Origin: Unio delphinus
Lineage: Eukaryota > Mollusca > Bivalvia > Unionida > Unionidae
NCBI GenBank assembly: GCA_029339505.1
Contig: JAQISU010000115.1
Coordinates: 6,099,501 to 6,163,500, forward strand
Direction of reading: 5' to 3'
Length of the DNA stretch: 64,000 nucleotides
Below, one piece after another: positions 11,729 through 23,330 of the stretch. The stretch's first letter is position 1; every line of letters begins with the position of its first letter. Position numbers and translations under genes: made by a program. The notes under the pieces are model-generated. The model saw only the letters and a list, made by a program, of their open reading frames with translations. It did not search any database and was not told where the DNA came from.

Positions 11729-13171
11729 TTACAAAATGGCACTTGGTCTTTCCATTGCAGACTGTGATGTCTCGTCACCGGAAGCTCCGTAAAAAAATGG
11801 ATCGCATCCCGTTTCGCTATCGACGTACTTAAGAAGAAGAATTTGTCTCCGAGACCTTAATTTCTTACACCTTACAATTACGGCAGTAGCCACAAAGACG
11901 CAAAACAGAGTGGCTGTAATAGATATGACAACAACTACAGCGCTATCCATATCTTCTTTGGACACATCTTTATCGTTGTTTATAGTTTTCGGATCTTTAG
12001 AATTCTCAGCTATACTCAGATTGAACATGCCAATGTTGATGCTTTTCCATGTGGCTAAATCGGGCGATATGATGACAGAATCGTTCCGCGTCACTTCCTG
12101 TGGTGATGGAATAAAAGGAGGTCGTTGAATCTTAGGAAGACCGATACCTGACAAAGGCACCCATCTTGACACAATAATTGATCTCGCAGCCGTTGTCCAC
12201 CACGGCCAGATGTTGATTTTCCCTTTGGACATTCATGGGGCCAGGACGCTGCACCTGGTTGTCTCATGATTCTTGTGAAGGTTAGCATGCCATTTGCTTG
12301 GAGTACTTTTGATTCTCTTTCGTTAAGTACAGGCGGATTTCCATATTTACAGCTGTAAAATCCGGCAAAGGGGATAGAGTAGCCATATCCTAGCTCGTTA
12401 TCATCGCTGATGCAAATAGTAAGATCATTTAAAAGACGTTTGGAGTAGAATTGTGACGGAAAACTCTTTGCTTGAGTCAGAGGATTGATAATGTTGCCAG
12501 TGAAAACTCCGCCAAATAGAAATCCTGACTGCTGATGCACCTTCCCCTTAGCAACACACCAATAAGCCTGGTAGACCGCATTGCTGTAGTACGTATTGTC
12601 GTGGCATCAATGGAAAAATAACCAACATCTGTGGCACTCGTGTCTGCTCATGGAAGCAGAGTCTGAACCTTCTTAAAGTAGAACTGCTTCATAACCAGGC
12701 GGACAAGTGTAGGCTTCCGTAATAGGATTTTTTTGTGTTCTCTGTGCGCAGAGGTCGGTGTAGCCCCATCCTGAGCACGTCTGATACACGCCCCCAAACG
12801 TGTAGTTGGTCAGAGGAGGTTTGCAGGTACCGTCATCCACATTGGCCTGAAAACTGAAGTTGGGTGAATCCATGGCAGTGCTACCGCGGTAAGTATTGTG
12901 TTCTTAATACAGTTGTACTGCGTCTTGGATGAAATTATACATCTGGAAGACAGTGGATTCGGGGATCTCGGTTAGAAAATCAGGAGTGATGACGTCATAA
13001 ATTGGATCACCAGAGCGATCCATCGCTACCAAGTTATTATCCAAACCAGCGCTCCATGCATTAATTGAGTAGTTATTCGGTCTAAATATCGGACCTCCGA
13101 ACGTTTGGACTTTAGAATGAGCTTTCTTCCTGGCATACGACTCAATCTTTGACTTAGATGCTGTCTGTGAA
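11729..13171 (-). pseudogene. MPEG1 (perforin-2) unit C, 3' part, broken
   Basis: Minus-strand pieces match the second exon of intact unit A: the end of the MACPF domain (13171-12904, ...FGGPIFRPNNYSINAWSAGL...), the cysteine-rich region (12873-12673 and 12540-12091, ...VHQQSGFLFGGVFTGN...), and the C-terminus with a transmembrane helix (AVVVVISITATLFCVFVATA) and basic tail ending at 11729. Frameshifts lie near 12900, 12660 and 12540, and between 12230 and 12090. The MACPF part upstream of 13171 is missing: coding similarity stops abruptly where LTR family 1 sequence begins. The C-terminal frame is still long (167 codons), so decay is fairly recent. The intact gene would be a membrane-bound pore-forming defence protein. 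Confidence 0.88.
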
Positions 13172-13914
13172 TTCAAATTTGACATTTTAAGATAAGTGTT
13201 TTTCATTGGAGGTGGGGGTGACCTGCACTTTACAGAATAAACACCAGGTGTTGACCTCATCTCTGACCTGGCTTCAGAGTTGTAAACAAGCTTTCAAAAT
13301 GATTGGTTGGTTCCAAGAACATTATAGAGTTTTATATAAACATCTTTCTATTTTTAGTTGGGTTATACGGTACTTACATGATTTATTGAACGTAAATTTG
13401 TTCTGAGAGATTCTAGAAGATTGTGACCCGTTTCTTGTTTACGTAAAATCAGGTATGTAAACTATGTTTTGGAGCGAGCTATTCAGTAGAAGTTGGTCTT
13501 TTAGAATATTAAGTTGTGTCTTTTTGAGTTATTATTAATTACCTTGTACTGGAAATTGTGTCAATTCGTTTGGATCAAGAGGAATTATTTTGTTATTTAT
13601 CTGGAAAAGAATTGTGCTCATAGATTTTTATTAACAAGAACTGACTTCATCAAGTGACATCGTCTTCCATACTTCGCTGGGATTAGAACTTAGAATTATT
13701 TGGACATTTTATTACAATCACTTTTGCAATTTCTGTAGTGGATAATATCTTGAATTATTTTTGGATTAATTTTGGAATTGATTCTTAAAACCGTAAGTTT
13801 ATTTTTTTCTTTTCTTGAGAATATTTGTGCTCAATAAATTGTTTATTAAGTTTTACAAGCTTGTTATTTTCACTCTTTCTATGTTACTGTTTATTCGAGC
13901 CTAAGCACGTAACA
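13172..13914 (+). mobile_element. LTR family 1 fragment, 5' truncated
   Basis: Similar to 52080-52830 from the ATTCAAATTTGACATTTTAA block to the terminal CACGTAACA. The first ~65 bp of the LTR are missing and no target-site repeat is seen. It joins the broken MPEG1 unit C on its left and the 4.8-kb duplicated segment on its right, so it sits at a rearrangement breakpoint. Confidence 0.8.
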
Positions 13915-14134
13915 GTACCTATAAATATGAGCAGGACGTATAATAATACCCCCAAAAATGCAGTTTTATCCTCCAGCACAGATGACATCTTAAAGGGTGT
14001 TGAACAATGAAATGACTATTAATAACTGCTAATTTCCATCCAGGATGTGTAACGTTTACTCAGCTTTGCAAAGAATGGTGTAAGTTTTCCCGCAGATTCC
14101 TGCTAAGTTTTTGGTTATTCAATCCTCTTTAGTG

Positions 14135-14138
<4 letters not shown>

Positions 14139-14164
<26 letters not shown>
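14139..14164. repeat. (CA)n microsatellite
   Basis: About 13 CA units in the intron side of MPEG1 exon 1 of unit C. Confidence 0.95.
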
Positions 14165-14169
<5 letters not shown>

Positions 14170-14191
14170 CAATACAAAATTCACAATATAC

Positions 14192-14552
14192 CTGTATCCT
14201 AATAGTAGCAGCTTTTTCCATGTATTGTTTCTCCTTCACACTTAACCATAACCATTGTTATGCCATCCGGGATTAGATAAAGTCCGTCATCTGTTAACTT
14301 GCATTTGGTGTAATTAACGTTTAAAACGCGTCCCATCTCTTTCTTTATGAGATTATCCCAGCCTCCTCCTGGGAGAGTCTCAAACCTGAGAACCTGCTCA
14401 TCGGTGGCTTGAGCGCACAACCTGGGATTCCCAGGAAGCAAGACTTGCCCGCTATAGTTTCCAGAGTTACTTTCGCATGTGCGGATTTGTAGAAATACCA
14501 GACTAATGGTGACCAAAATTGATCGCAGTTTGACACATGCAAGCCTACTCAT
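14192..14552 (-). pseudogene. MPEG1 exon 1 of unit C, internally deleted
   Basis: An ATG at 14552 opens a signal peptide-like N-terminus and the conserved LRFETLPGGGWDNL and GRVLNVNYTKC motifs of perforin-2, ending at a good donor (CAG|GTATATT, exon end 14192). Compared with unit A, roughly 45 codons of the MACPF start are deleted after DGITMVMV, and the remaining last 16 codons fall in the wrong frame, giving a stop before the donor. The exon therefore cannot join in frame. The donor is otherwise preserved and phase 0. Confidence 0.85.
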
Positions 14553-15457
14553 CGCTGAAATGATGGTAGACTAAATGAGACAGTGAACCAGAATGTCAGC
14601 ACTGTTTTATTGCTAAAAGCTTCCATGTTTTGTTTCGAATCCATACACGAATCACAAGGAAATACATAATACAAACGGAAATTTATTATGGCATGCCCTT
14701 TCGCTTTTAACTCGTGTTTACTTGTTAGATCTCGTTTGTTCCTCACAAATCGTCAATCGGAATAATATCTTTGGAAACTGTACGAACGTGTTCAAAGCAT
14801 AATCTGAAAATTGAAACAATTGACAACAGTATTCAGGTTTTATAATCTGTGCCGGAAAATAAATAACTATATAACACAAGAAGAATTTAATTTTGTCTGT
14901 GCTTGGTCAAGTTATTGCCATATTATAAAATAATATAAAACCAATGCATATTGCATGCATCCTACCGTTGAAACAATGTGCTGCCCATGTGTCTAGCAAC
15001 GATGAAGTGACACTGTCGAATTTATCACAATACTTGTGTAAATCATTTGTTTTGTCTCTTTTATTTCAATTTGAATGCAATCAGGGCTCCATTACGTGGG
15101 GTATTAGGACAATAACGGGTTCACATAATTCAACCACTGAAAGCACTTGAATATTTTTTTTAGTTTTTAGTTCTTTTTTTTCTAATATTGCCTACCTCAC
15201 TTCATTCAATTATCACATAGCCTACGTGTTAGTTGTAATACAAGATATTTTTTTAACCAACAGTAACAATAAACCAATGTTTTGTTATTTTCTCTTCTTC
15301 AAGAATTTTAATTTTCGTATTTCTAGCATATGTAGGAATAGGAAAGAAAGCAAAGACACCCCTTACTTCTTCGTACAGAAAAAATGATTTTTTAAGAAGT
15401 TATATACCTGAAGATCAGTTGTTGAAACCAATAACTGGACTAGCTACCATCCAGTTT

Positions 15458-15505
15458 ATCATCATCATCATCATCATCATCTTCTTCTTCTTCTTCTTCT
15501 TCTTC
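15458..15505. repeat. (ATC)n-(CTT)n microsatellite
   Basis: Six or so ATC units followed by about nine CTT units. Absent from duplication copy 2. Confidence 0.93.
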
Positions 15506-15898
15506 TATTCTACTGATTTTGTTTAATGCTCATCATTTCTAAAAAAATACTAGCTACAGATAATATATGTAATAGGACCATATAAGGATGTGGGTGTCAA
15601 AACTGGAGGGAGGGAGTGTCTGTGGAGGAGGCTAAGGTTACATCTATTTATATAAATACTGCAAGAAAGAATATTGCTAATACAATTCAAGGTGTGAATG
15701 AATGCTGAGAAGATTGTTTGACTGTTTGTTACTTGTTTTTATTTTATCTTCTCCAAAGTTTCTTTATTTGTTTACATACTTGATCAAATTTTGTCTTTCA
15801 TTTCACTGGCAAGTAAAATCAAAAGCAACAGCGGGCAAAGGTATTTGTACTTGAATGCAAAAGAAACTAGCGCTGGATTAAGAAGAAAATTTCCAATC

Positions 15899-15902
<4 letters not shown>

Positions 15903-15954
<52 letters not shown>

Positions 15955-15971
15955 ATATATATATATATAAG
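15903..15971. repeat. (CA)n-(TA)n microsatellite
   Basis: About 24 CA units followed by a short TA run, directly at the 3' end of the reverse-oriented SINE at 15990-16294, where SINE tails often carry simple repeats. Confidence 0.93.
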
Positions 15972-15989
15972 TGTGTGTATGTGTGTGTG

Positions 15990-16294
15990 TTGCATGTTCA
16001 ACGTTGTTTTGACAATAATTCAGTTATATCGCTTCAATGTCTGCACTGTGACAGTTTATAGTGATGAGTAGCACTGGGTCATCATGCTCCAGCTATGTAA
16101 TATCATGTCCCATCCAGTCACAATAACCGGACACCAGGCCGATTAGTCTTGGCAGTAATATATTAGTGATGTGCGCAAAGCGAGGCAGCTGTTATTACCA
16201 TGTTTATGTATTTGATATTACTCGGCCTGGGTTCGAACCTGCGACCTCCACTACCGAGTTTAACGCTCTTATAACTAGGCCACCAGAGCGGTCC
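15990..16294 (-). mobile_element. tRNA-derived SINE, family S1
   Basis: The reverse complement starts CGGACCGCTCTGGTGGCCTA (A box) and has GGTTCGAACCC-like B box sequence about 50 bp on. It then follows the same body as the copy at 38371: GAGGCAGCTGTTA, CCTGGTGTCCGG, TGGGACATGAT and TGTCAAAACAACGTTGAA. It is a Pol III-type retroposon, not a functional tRNA. Confidence 0.85.
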
Positions 16295-16584
16295 GATCAT
16301 GTCATTTTCAGTCTAATTTCAAATTAGGTTAAGTCACTGTTAATTTCTCGTGCCTAAGTTAACAATCACATTTTGAAGACTTTTTTGTTCTTCGTTGCAC
16401 ATGCAATAAAATACGTGCGGATATTTTATGTTTGTATACTATTTGTTTATAACTATGTTGATGAAAAACTTGTGATATACGTGATTGCACTAGGATTGCG
16501 GCTCATGATTTATTGTATCATACCCGGTGAGAATAGGATGTCTAACAAAGTTTAGTATCAGTACATTGTTCGTGTGGAAGATTA

Positions 16585-17066
16585 ATGCCTACTCTGAGAT
16601 AATGCCTACTCTGATGTAATACCTATTCTGTTGTAATGCCAACTCTGATGTAATGCGTACTGTGATTTAATGCCTACTGTAATGTTATGCCTACTCTAAT
16701 ATAATGCCAACTCTGATGTAATGCCTATTCTATTGTAATGCCAACTATGTTGTGATGCTGACTGCAATGTAATGCTCTGATGTAATGCTTACTCTGATGT
16801 AGTGCCAACTCTGTTGTAATATCAGTTCGGTTGTTATGCCTACTTTGATGTAATGCCAAGTCTTCTGTAATGCCTACACTAAGGTAATGCCAAGTGTGTT
16901 GTAATGCCTACTCTAATGTAATGCCAACTATGCTGTAAGGCCAACTCTGTTGTAATGCCTACTCTTATGTAATGCCGAGTCTGTTGTAATGCCTACTCTA
17001 ATGTAATGCCAAGTCTATTGTAATGCCTACTCTGTTGTAATGCTTACTCTGATGTAATGCCTTTCG
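16585..17066. repeat. 17-18-bp minisatellite, ~27 units
   Basis: Unit TAATGCCTACTCTGATG with variants (CCAACTCTGTTG and others). The homologous array in the second duplication copy is at 31058-31405 and is shorter. No spacers are present, so it is not a CRISPR array. Confidence 0.95.
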
Positions 17067-17316
17067 TCAACGTTGCATTCACAGAATCTGCTATTTGTAA
17101 GATTAATAAATCAGTACACAGTAAGGCTAGGGGGAATGGGAAACACTCAATAAGAGCTACAACATTACAACTGTCTCCTTTAAAAATTCAAATACCGCAT
17201 ATACTCACATATTACTCCAATCTAACTGATGTAGCATAATGTGCCGGCAGATCTGGATCTATGAGATTTTAAAGCGTTATCAGTAGAACAAGCGACGTTC
17301 TGCTAGAATATTATGT

Positions 17317-17497
17317 GACGGGATATTGGGTTATATGTTGTTTACAGACGGGATATTAGATTCGATGTTGTTTACAGACGGGATATTAGGTTATATGTTG
17401 TTTACAGACGGGATATTAGGTTATATGTTGTTTACAGACGGGATATTAGGTTATATGTTGTTTACAGACGGGATATTAGGTTATATGTTGTTTACAG
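17317..17497. repeat. 30-bp tandem repeat, six units
   Basis: Unit GACGGGATATTAGGTTATAT plus GTTGTTTACA, six near-identical copies. Duplication copy 2 has a single degenerate unit at about 31681-31711, so the array expanded after (or contracted since) the duplication. Because 30 is a multiple of three, an in-frame decapeptide repeat appears, but no gene context supports translation. Confidence 0.95.
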
Positions 17498-18734
17498 GCG
17501 GATCCGACTTAAAAGCGAGTGTTGAATCCCTTAGCTGTACTTTGGATCGGATATCAGAAAGAAGCAGGTATGATCTGAACTGGACATATATGTTATTGAT
17601 GGACACATAGGTTAGTGTTGGACAAATAAATTATTGCCGCAACAGTTTTGTGCTGGACTCAGATTCGTGCTAGACATAGGTTAGTCCTTGACATTGATTA
17701 GTGCTAGACACATGTTAGTGTTACCATAGTTACTGATTAAACATATTTTTATCAACGTATGCACTCTCTTTGTTTGATTATGGTTTGTTTAATGTCAGGC
17801 GCATGCGTCTTTATTTAACGGGGCCATGACAGGAAATTTAATCAGGTTGTTCTTTCAAAATTTAAACGTCCATATCTATGCAACCAGAGATTGTTTTTAC
17901 GTGATATATTTTGATTTGGCAGTTTTACTAAAAATGTTTTTGATATAAAATTGTTTCTAATAAGACTTCCCGCAAACTTTTTCTAAGAGTTGAATACTTA
18001 GGGGCAGAAAATGATTGTCATTTATTTCTATACTTTTTTGGCGGAACATCAATAGGCGTCTTGCAGCAAATTATATATACCTAAGTAAATTTTTAATACA
18101 TCTTTGATTCTCTTTGATATAACAATGTTTTGATATACTAATGAGGCAAAAGTATAATATATTAACTCAAATTTAAACGCAAATAGAGAAGATAAATAAG
18201 CAAATTGCATTGTAAAGTAATCTTTCTCTAAAATGAGTATGAAGAGATAGATGAACTTTTTTCATGGGATCGAATTGACCTATTAACTGAATCGAACGAT
18301 AACGTTGTATTGCCCTCAGTGCAAAATTATAACATACAAGTTTCTCCCGCTTGAAATCAATAAAGTATAACAGCATCTCTGTAGCCGTAACTAAATTTCT
18401 GAGTTCTTGGTTGGGTTATGTGACCCCGGGGTTTGCGTAATGACTTCATACATATGCTGCCATTTAAGTATGTACATTTTTGGGGTATAGGTGGAAACTC
18501 TAAACAAAACAACTTACCAGTAACTCCATTCAAAGGATTCTCTTAGTCACTAATATAGAAATAAATAGAATACTGACGCTTGAGGTAAAGATATTTATGT
18601 TTTAATAACTCTCATTTATTCTGTTAGATATGGAATAATAATTTTAAGCGCTCAACATATACATTATCAGAAGATACGATTATGGCTAATATTGTTGACA
18701 AGGATACGACTTGAGTAGTGTGAAGCATGAGTTT

Positions 18735-19799
18735 GACGCAAACAGTAAGATCATTTAGAAGACGCAGGGAGTAGAATTCGGACGGACAAGTCTTATCTTG
18801 TGTCAGATAATTGATAGTGTTGCCAGTGAAAACTCCGCTAAAAATAAATCCTGACTGCTGATGCACTTGCCCCGCAGCAACACACCAATAGGCCTGGTAG
18901 ACCGCATTGCTGTAGTAAGTATTGTTCTTGCAGCAATGGAAAAATAACCAACATCTGTGGCACTCGTGTCTGCTCATGGAAGCAGAGTTTGAACCTTCTT
19001 GAAGTAGAACTGCTTCATAACCAGGCGGACAAGTGAGTGTAGGCTCCCGTAATAGGATTTTTTTTGTGTTCTCTGTGCACAGAGGTCGGTGTAGCCCGAT
19101 CATGAACACGTCTGATACACGCCTCCAAACGTGTAGCAGTTTGCAGGTACCGTCATCCACATTGGCCTGAAAACTGAAGTTGGGTGAATCCATGGCAGTG
19201 CACCCGCGGTAAGTATTGTGCTCTTAATACAGTTGTACTGCGTCCTGGATGAAATTATACATCTGGAAGACAGTGGATTCGGGGATCTCGATTAGAACAT
19301 CAGGAGTGATGACGTAATAAATTGGATCTCCAGAGCGATCCATCCCTACCAAGTTGTCATCCAGACCTGCGCTCCATGCATTAACTCAGTAGTTATTCGG
19401 TCTAAATATCGGACCTCTGAACGTGTGGATTTTAGAATGAGCTATATTCTTTGTATACTGATCAATCATTGACTGAGATGAATTCTGTGAATAGCTAGCG
19501 CTAAAGTTGAAGACCTTGAAGAATGATGTACTAGCGGATGCTGAAATTGAGTTCTTCTCTGAGGAAGATTGGCTGATGAACGTAGAATATAATTAATCCA
19601 ACTGTTACAAAGCTACCCCCACATCTACACTCCTGATAACATGAGTTCCAAAATCTCGAATCAGTAGCTGACTTTTGTAACGCGCCATGGCGGTTTGATT
19701 CATCTCCAAGTGTGCTGCAATCCGCCTCAGTCTGGCACGAAATCTCAGATGCAGAAGAGAATCAGGTTCAGAGATAGCTGTGTACCGGATATATCTGGC
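18735..19799 (-). pseudogene. MPEG1 unit B, exon 2, truncated and with stops
   Basis: A splice acceptor (CTTTTCAG before GCCAGATATATCCGGTA, exon start 19799) leads into MACPF coding sequence with LLIRDFGTHVIRSVDVG, matching unit A. In-frame stops occur soon after (about 19604, and again near 19385 and 19228), and a deletion with frameshift lies at about 19135. The cysteine-rich region follows, and similarity to MPEG1 ends at 18735 in NDLTVCV, where the 4.8-kb duplicated segment begins. The P2 end, transmembrane helix and tail are missing. Exon 1 of this unit lies about 9 kb to the right, across virus-like element E1. Confidence 0.88.
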
Positions 19800-20377
19800 C
19801 TGAAAAGATGGTAAAGGAAACAATCAATTATCGTAGAATCATCATCAAATAGTGCGGAAGAAGAAAACATTATACTGTTCAAATATACTAGATGTTTACT
19901 TGACAAGCAAATTCATTAAATTTGTATCCCCTGCTCACTGCTTTGAAGTCACCACAGTTTATAACTATGATATCTGACATATTTCATATAGGTTTTGTAA
20001 AGACTTGGAACGTAATCAACTTGCATGGTTTATATCTCGAAGGGCATTAGTTTTAATCTTTAATATGAAAATAAATAATTTGCATTCGTTTAGGGAATAA
20101 TCATATAAATCAAAGGAGAAGCAGAGGATAATGAAGATTTATTTATGTAAGCGAGTATAAGGTTTTCGTCATTTTCGTCGTCTTTGCTTGAATTAATACA
20201 GACACATTGTCAAGCTGTAACTTCTTGATACGGTAATCAATTTTGTTGTAATACATAGCTTCTTACTTTCTTGCCTTCCTACTCTTGGATGCGTAAAGGC
20301 GATAGTGTTTTTTTTGTTGTAAAATTGTTAAAGAATCTCTTAAGCTTTGGAATAAGAATCGGAAAAGGTCCAGACTC
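19800..20377. other. Intron of MPEG1 unit B, left of E1
   Basis: AT-rich, with no coding or repeat feature recognised up to the E1 end. Confidence 0.5.
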
Positions 20378-20545
20378 AGCAGCAGAGAGGGTGAATCGGA
20401 CAACTTTTTATAAGCGTCTATTTGTCATACCAAGACCTCCTACGAAACCGAAAAAAATAACGTCAAAAAAAAAAAAAACAGAACTAAGGCCTGTGAACAA
20501 CCGAGACGCATATTGGTTGTCACGCCCTATCTGCTGCTACGGTTT
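20378..20545. repeat. E1 left terminal inverted repeat
   Basis: About 165 bp, opening with AGCAGCAGAGAGGG and closing with GCCCTATCTGCTGCT, so the block itself is bounded by inverted arms. It matches the reverse complement of 27740-27935 with indels in poly-A and GA tracts. Confidence 0.75.
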
Positions 20546-20564
20546 TATTCAAAACTTTGATCAA

Positions 20565-21175
20565 GACTGATTCGATAACGTGTTCGATGATCATGTAAAT
20601 GTATCGTTACAAACCCGAACGGGGTTGACTGAGGATGACTAAATACATTTTTAAATTTGTCTATATCCATGTTACTGCTACTCCAGGCCTGATGAATATT
20701 TGTCAGCATGTAAGTGTCAACTCAGTTAAACACCGCCAAAAGAGTACAACTGTTTCCGATTACTTTTGGTATTTGGGTATAATGATGAGTAACATAAATC
20801 GTATCAGTGTTTTCATGCCTACCTCGAGAAAATATCCAAGCAGGGTTTAATTGTTTGTCCAGCATCACATTATCGTACACGACTAAATTGTTAATAGACC
20901 CATCAAGGTCATCGACACTCGATGATTCATCGAAATCGGTTATAAACTCAATAACATCATCGCCATGTTCATTTAACGATTTCGCGCTTTCATTAAAATC
21001 CTTATGTACGCGATAACACCGCTGATAATCTACGGGTGTTGCTATCAAATGCAACTTATCCCACACCATTTCTTTTCCAGACGGGCCTATAATAATCGTA
21101 CAAATATAATTTGGTAACGCAGCGTGATGTTTAGTCGGTTATCGTTTCTTTGTCGCAGAAAAGTCAGTGATTTCC
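20565..21175 (-). pseudogene. E1: genome-packaging ATPase (FtsK/HerA-type) remnant
   Basis: The main frame (21069-20722) has a Walker B-like SINNLVVYDNVMLD and, further on, TIYVTHHYTQIPKV with an LLAVFN end. Upstream sequence reads HHAALPN...IIIGPSGK and then jumps to EMVWDKL: compared with E2, the end of the Walker A loop and the following helix are deleted. A frame break near 20722 precedes a C-terminus like that in E2. The family pumps viral DNA into capsids. This copy cannot bind ATP normally. Confidence 0.72.
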
Positions 21176-21198
21176 ATATAGAAAGTATATCAAATAAT

Positions 21199-21665
21199 AT
21201 GGATCTCTATTGTGTGAAATGGAGGGCGATTACCCCAACAATCGATCTAACAACTATTACAAGAAAAAATAACAGATCAGCGGTTTCGGGTAAATGTGAA
21301 CTATGTGGTAGAAAAAAATTAAATTTATTACCGGTGATAAACCAGCGTCCGGTAAAAAAATCGAGGAGGTTATATTGCAGCAAAATTGTCAAAACTCCCG
21401 GGGACTGCATGGGCTAAATACCCAGGAGAAAAACATCTTCCAGGATATAATTACTGTGGCCCTGGCACCAGACTTGATATCAGACTTGACAGCCAAGACC
21501 AACCAAGACAAGATTAATATCCGATAAACGCTATTGATAAGGCGTGTCATGCTCATGCTGTTGCTTATAAAGTAATAATCTTCAGCAAATAGATATTGAA
21601 GATGTGGAATTTATTCACCCGTTAAATTCTTTTATGAATAAATCTTTCGAGGAATCATTAGCTAA
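21199..21665 (+). pseudogene. E1: zinc-ribbon plus phospholipase A2 gene remnant
   Basis: The ATG at 21199 starts MDLYCVKW, a damaged CxxC ribbon (second Cys replaced by Trp), followed by CELCGRKK. From an A-rich tract near 21350 the phospholipase domain continues in the +1 frame: KLPGTAWAKYPGEKHLPGYN, calcium-loop-like YCGPG, then YPINAIDKACHAHAVAYK. The catalytic pair expected as His-Asp in HDxAY reads His-Ala (GCT at 21557-21559; E2 has GAT). Stops follow. The PLA2 fold resembles the parvovirus VP1 type, which helps virions leave endosomes. This copy should be inactive. Confidence 0.78.
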
Positions 21666-21730
21666 CTGGTAAGTAAGATCTGCGATGAAGGGTAAACTAG
21701 TGTTAGGTGCTAGTAATTAATCAACTGATT

Positions 21731-22600
21731 AATATTATTAAGGAATTTATTTATTATTCCCCAAGAGGATACAAAAGAGGTAAATCAGCAATTAGTAAAC
21801 TCGCCGAAGCAGCAAATGTGAAAGAAATTACCGCAGTAGATTGGTTATCAAGACAGCCAATATGGCAGACTATCTACCACCGCCTGAACAAATTTGCTCT
21901 TTTTGATGTCATCGTTCCAAATGAAGTTCATCAGACGTATATATTATTTTTCACACATGATACTTTCAATATATGGACGTACAAGTACGCATTAACTATA
22001 GTTGATATTGCGAGTAGATACAAGGAATCAGATCCATTATCAGCTAAAACATCAACTTAAGTGGCTTCTGCATTTGAACAAATGTATCAATACAGATCTT
22101 TGCGATGGCCAAATCTATTGCAGGTTGATCATGGCAAGGTATTTCAAGGTGTACTGTTATCATTAATGAAGCAACATAACGTCACCATCAGACGAGGACA
22201 TACTGCAATGCACCGCGATCAAGCAATTGTTGAACTATTTAATCGAACACTTTTAGAACGGTTATTTGGATATCAATAAGCGCAGGAATATATTAAAAGG
22301 CAAGAGTTCTCGTGAATGGGTTGCAAGATTACCAAGTGTGATAGCTGCGTTAAATAATGAAATAACTCGAACAATAAATATCAAACCTAATAACGCGATC
22401 ATAAAAAGAAATATATATCTGCACGAAATGATCTTTCAGAAGAACGAATACTCGGTAATGTGACTGTTATATGAACCAGAAAACACTTGAAGGTGGTAAA
22501 AATGAATTACTGATAGTATCTGGAGTGTAACATCACACAAAATATCTAACATAACAAGATCCACGGGTAGACCAGCAATCTATAGATTATATTCAACTGT
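21731..22600 (+). pseudogene. E1: retroviral-type integrase remnant
   Basis: Three frames (21731-22060, 22061-22279, 22266-22463) match E2's integrase in order: IYYSPRGYKRGKSAISKLAE, NEVHQTYILFF, YALTIVDIASRYK, RWPNLLQVDHGK, NVTIRRGHTA and a C-terminal block after 22460. There is a stop at about 22058 and another at about 22277. The first catalytic Asp (HQAD in E2) is changed to HQTY, so strand transfer would fail even without the stops. Confidence 0.8.
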
Positions 22601-22699
22601 ATCTCAGCATGGATTTACAGGATAAATTTAGCAGCAATATCAAATTCTATATTATTATCTTTATCGCGCTTTATCGCTTTGGTTATAACCAGCGAGAAT

Positions 22700-23330
22700 T
22701 TTTAACATAACATAGCTGACAATTTCATTGTTGGTGTTGTCATTAAAATTTAAAATGACTCTACGAAGTTGATTTATTCTTCTAACTCGTGACACTGCGA
22801 GATAAACAATTCGACCACTCGATGCGATCATCTATGATTCAAACAACTGTATCAGAGATAGTTAACCCCTGAGATGAGTGTATCGTCATTGCGTATCCAA
22901 GCATCCAGGGAGATCTACAGAGCGTAATGCACCTTCGACAACATCAATATTACCCCAGAGCAATAAAATTTAAAACCAGATTCTTTTATTTTCTGTTTTC
23001 CTGGACTATCAAAGTCGATATTTTGTCTTCGTGTATCAGCTGGTCAATAACATAATGGTACAGGCAGCGCTGAAAACTTGTTTTCATGTAATTGAAACAA
23101 CCGATGTTGAAGTGTGTCTCTGACTATCTTTCTACTTGCCACTATCATATCGTTTGGGTCTCCACGCTTCCCAAAAATCATTTAACGAGGTTTGTGAAAT
23201 TATTTTACGTGCTATTTCACATTGGATTTTATCTGACTGTAATCTGATTATTTTTTTGAACTCGCCTAATTCTGGATCGAGTGCTCTATGATCAGTATTA
23301 ATTTCTCCATATAGAAACTGTGACAAATGC
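22700..23330 (-). pseudogene. E1: SF1 helicase remnant (C-terminal half)
   Basis: On the minus strand 23326-23132 encodes YGEINTDHRALDPEL...FWEAWRP, matching the segment after motif II in E2. Further pieces to about 22740 match the motif VI region (VSRVRRINQL-like at 22750-22800). Walker A and motif II are absent because the deletion joins this point to the polymerase N-terminal part at about 23331-23400. Confidence 0.72.

Larger units (their letters stand above)
13915..18734. repeat. Segmental duplication, copy 1 (about 4.8 kb)
   Basis: Collinear with 28382-33067: it includes MPEG1 exon 1, its upstream DNA, a SINE remnant, the 17-bp minisatellite and the 30-bp repeat site. The similarity starts right after the LTR fragment and ends at 18734, inside MPEG1 unit B coding sequence. 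Indels distinguish the copies: copy 1 keeps about 780 bp (15457-16237, with CTT and CA microsatellites and most of a SINE) that copy 2 lacks, and copy 2 has a 662-bp LTR that copy 1 lacks. Confidence 0.88.

Noticed and set aside
16585..17066. CRISPR-like regular array
   Set aside because: Units are contiguous with no unique spacers, and the genome is eukaryotic; it is a minisatellite.
17326..17610. 94-codon frame with a decapeptide repeat
   Set aside because: It arises from the 30-bp repeat; no signal, splice or homology evidence supports a gene, and the duplicated copy lacks it.
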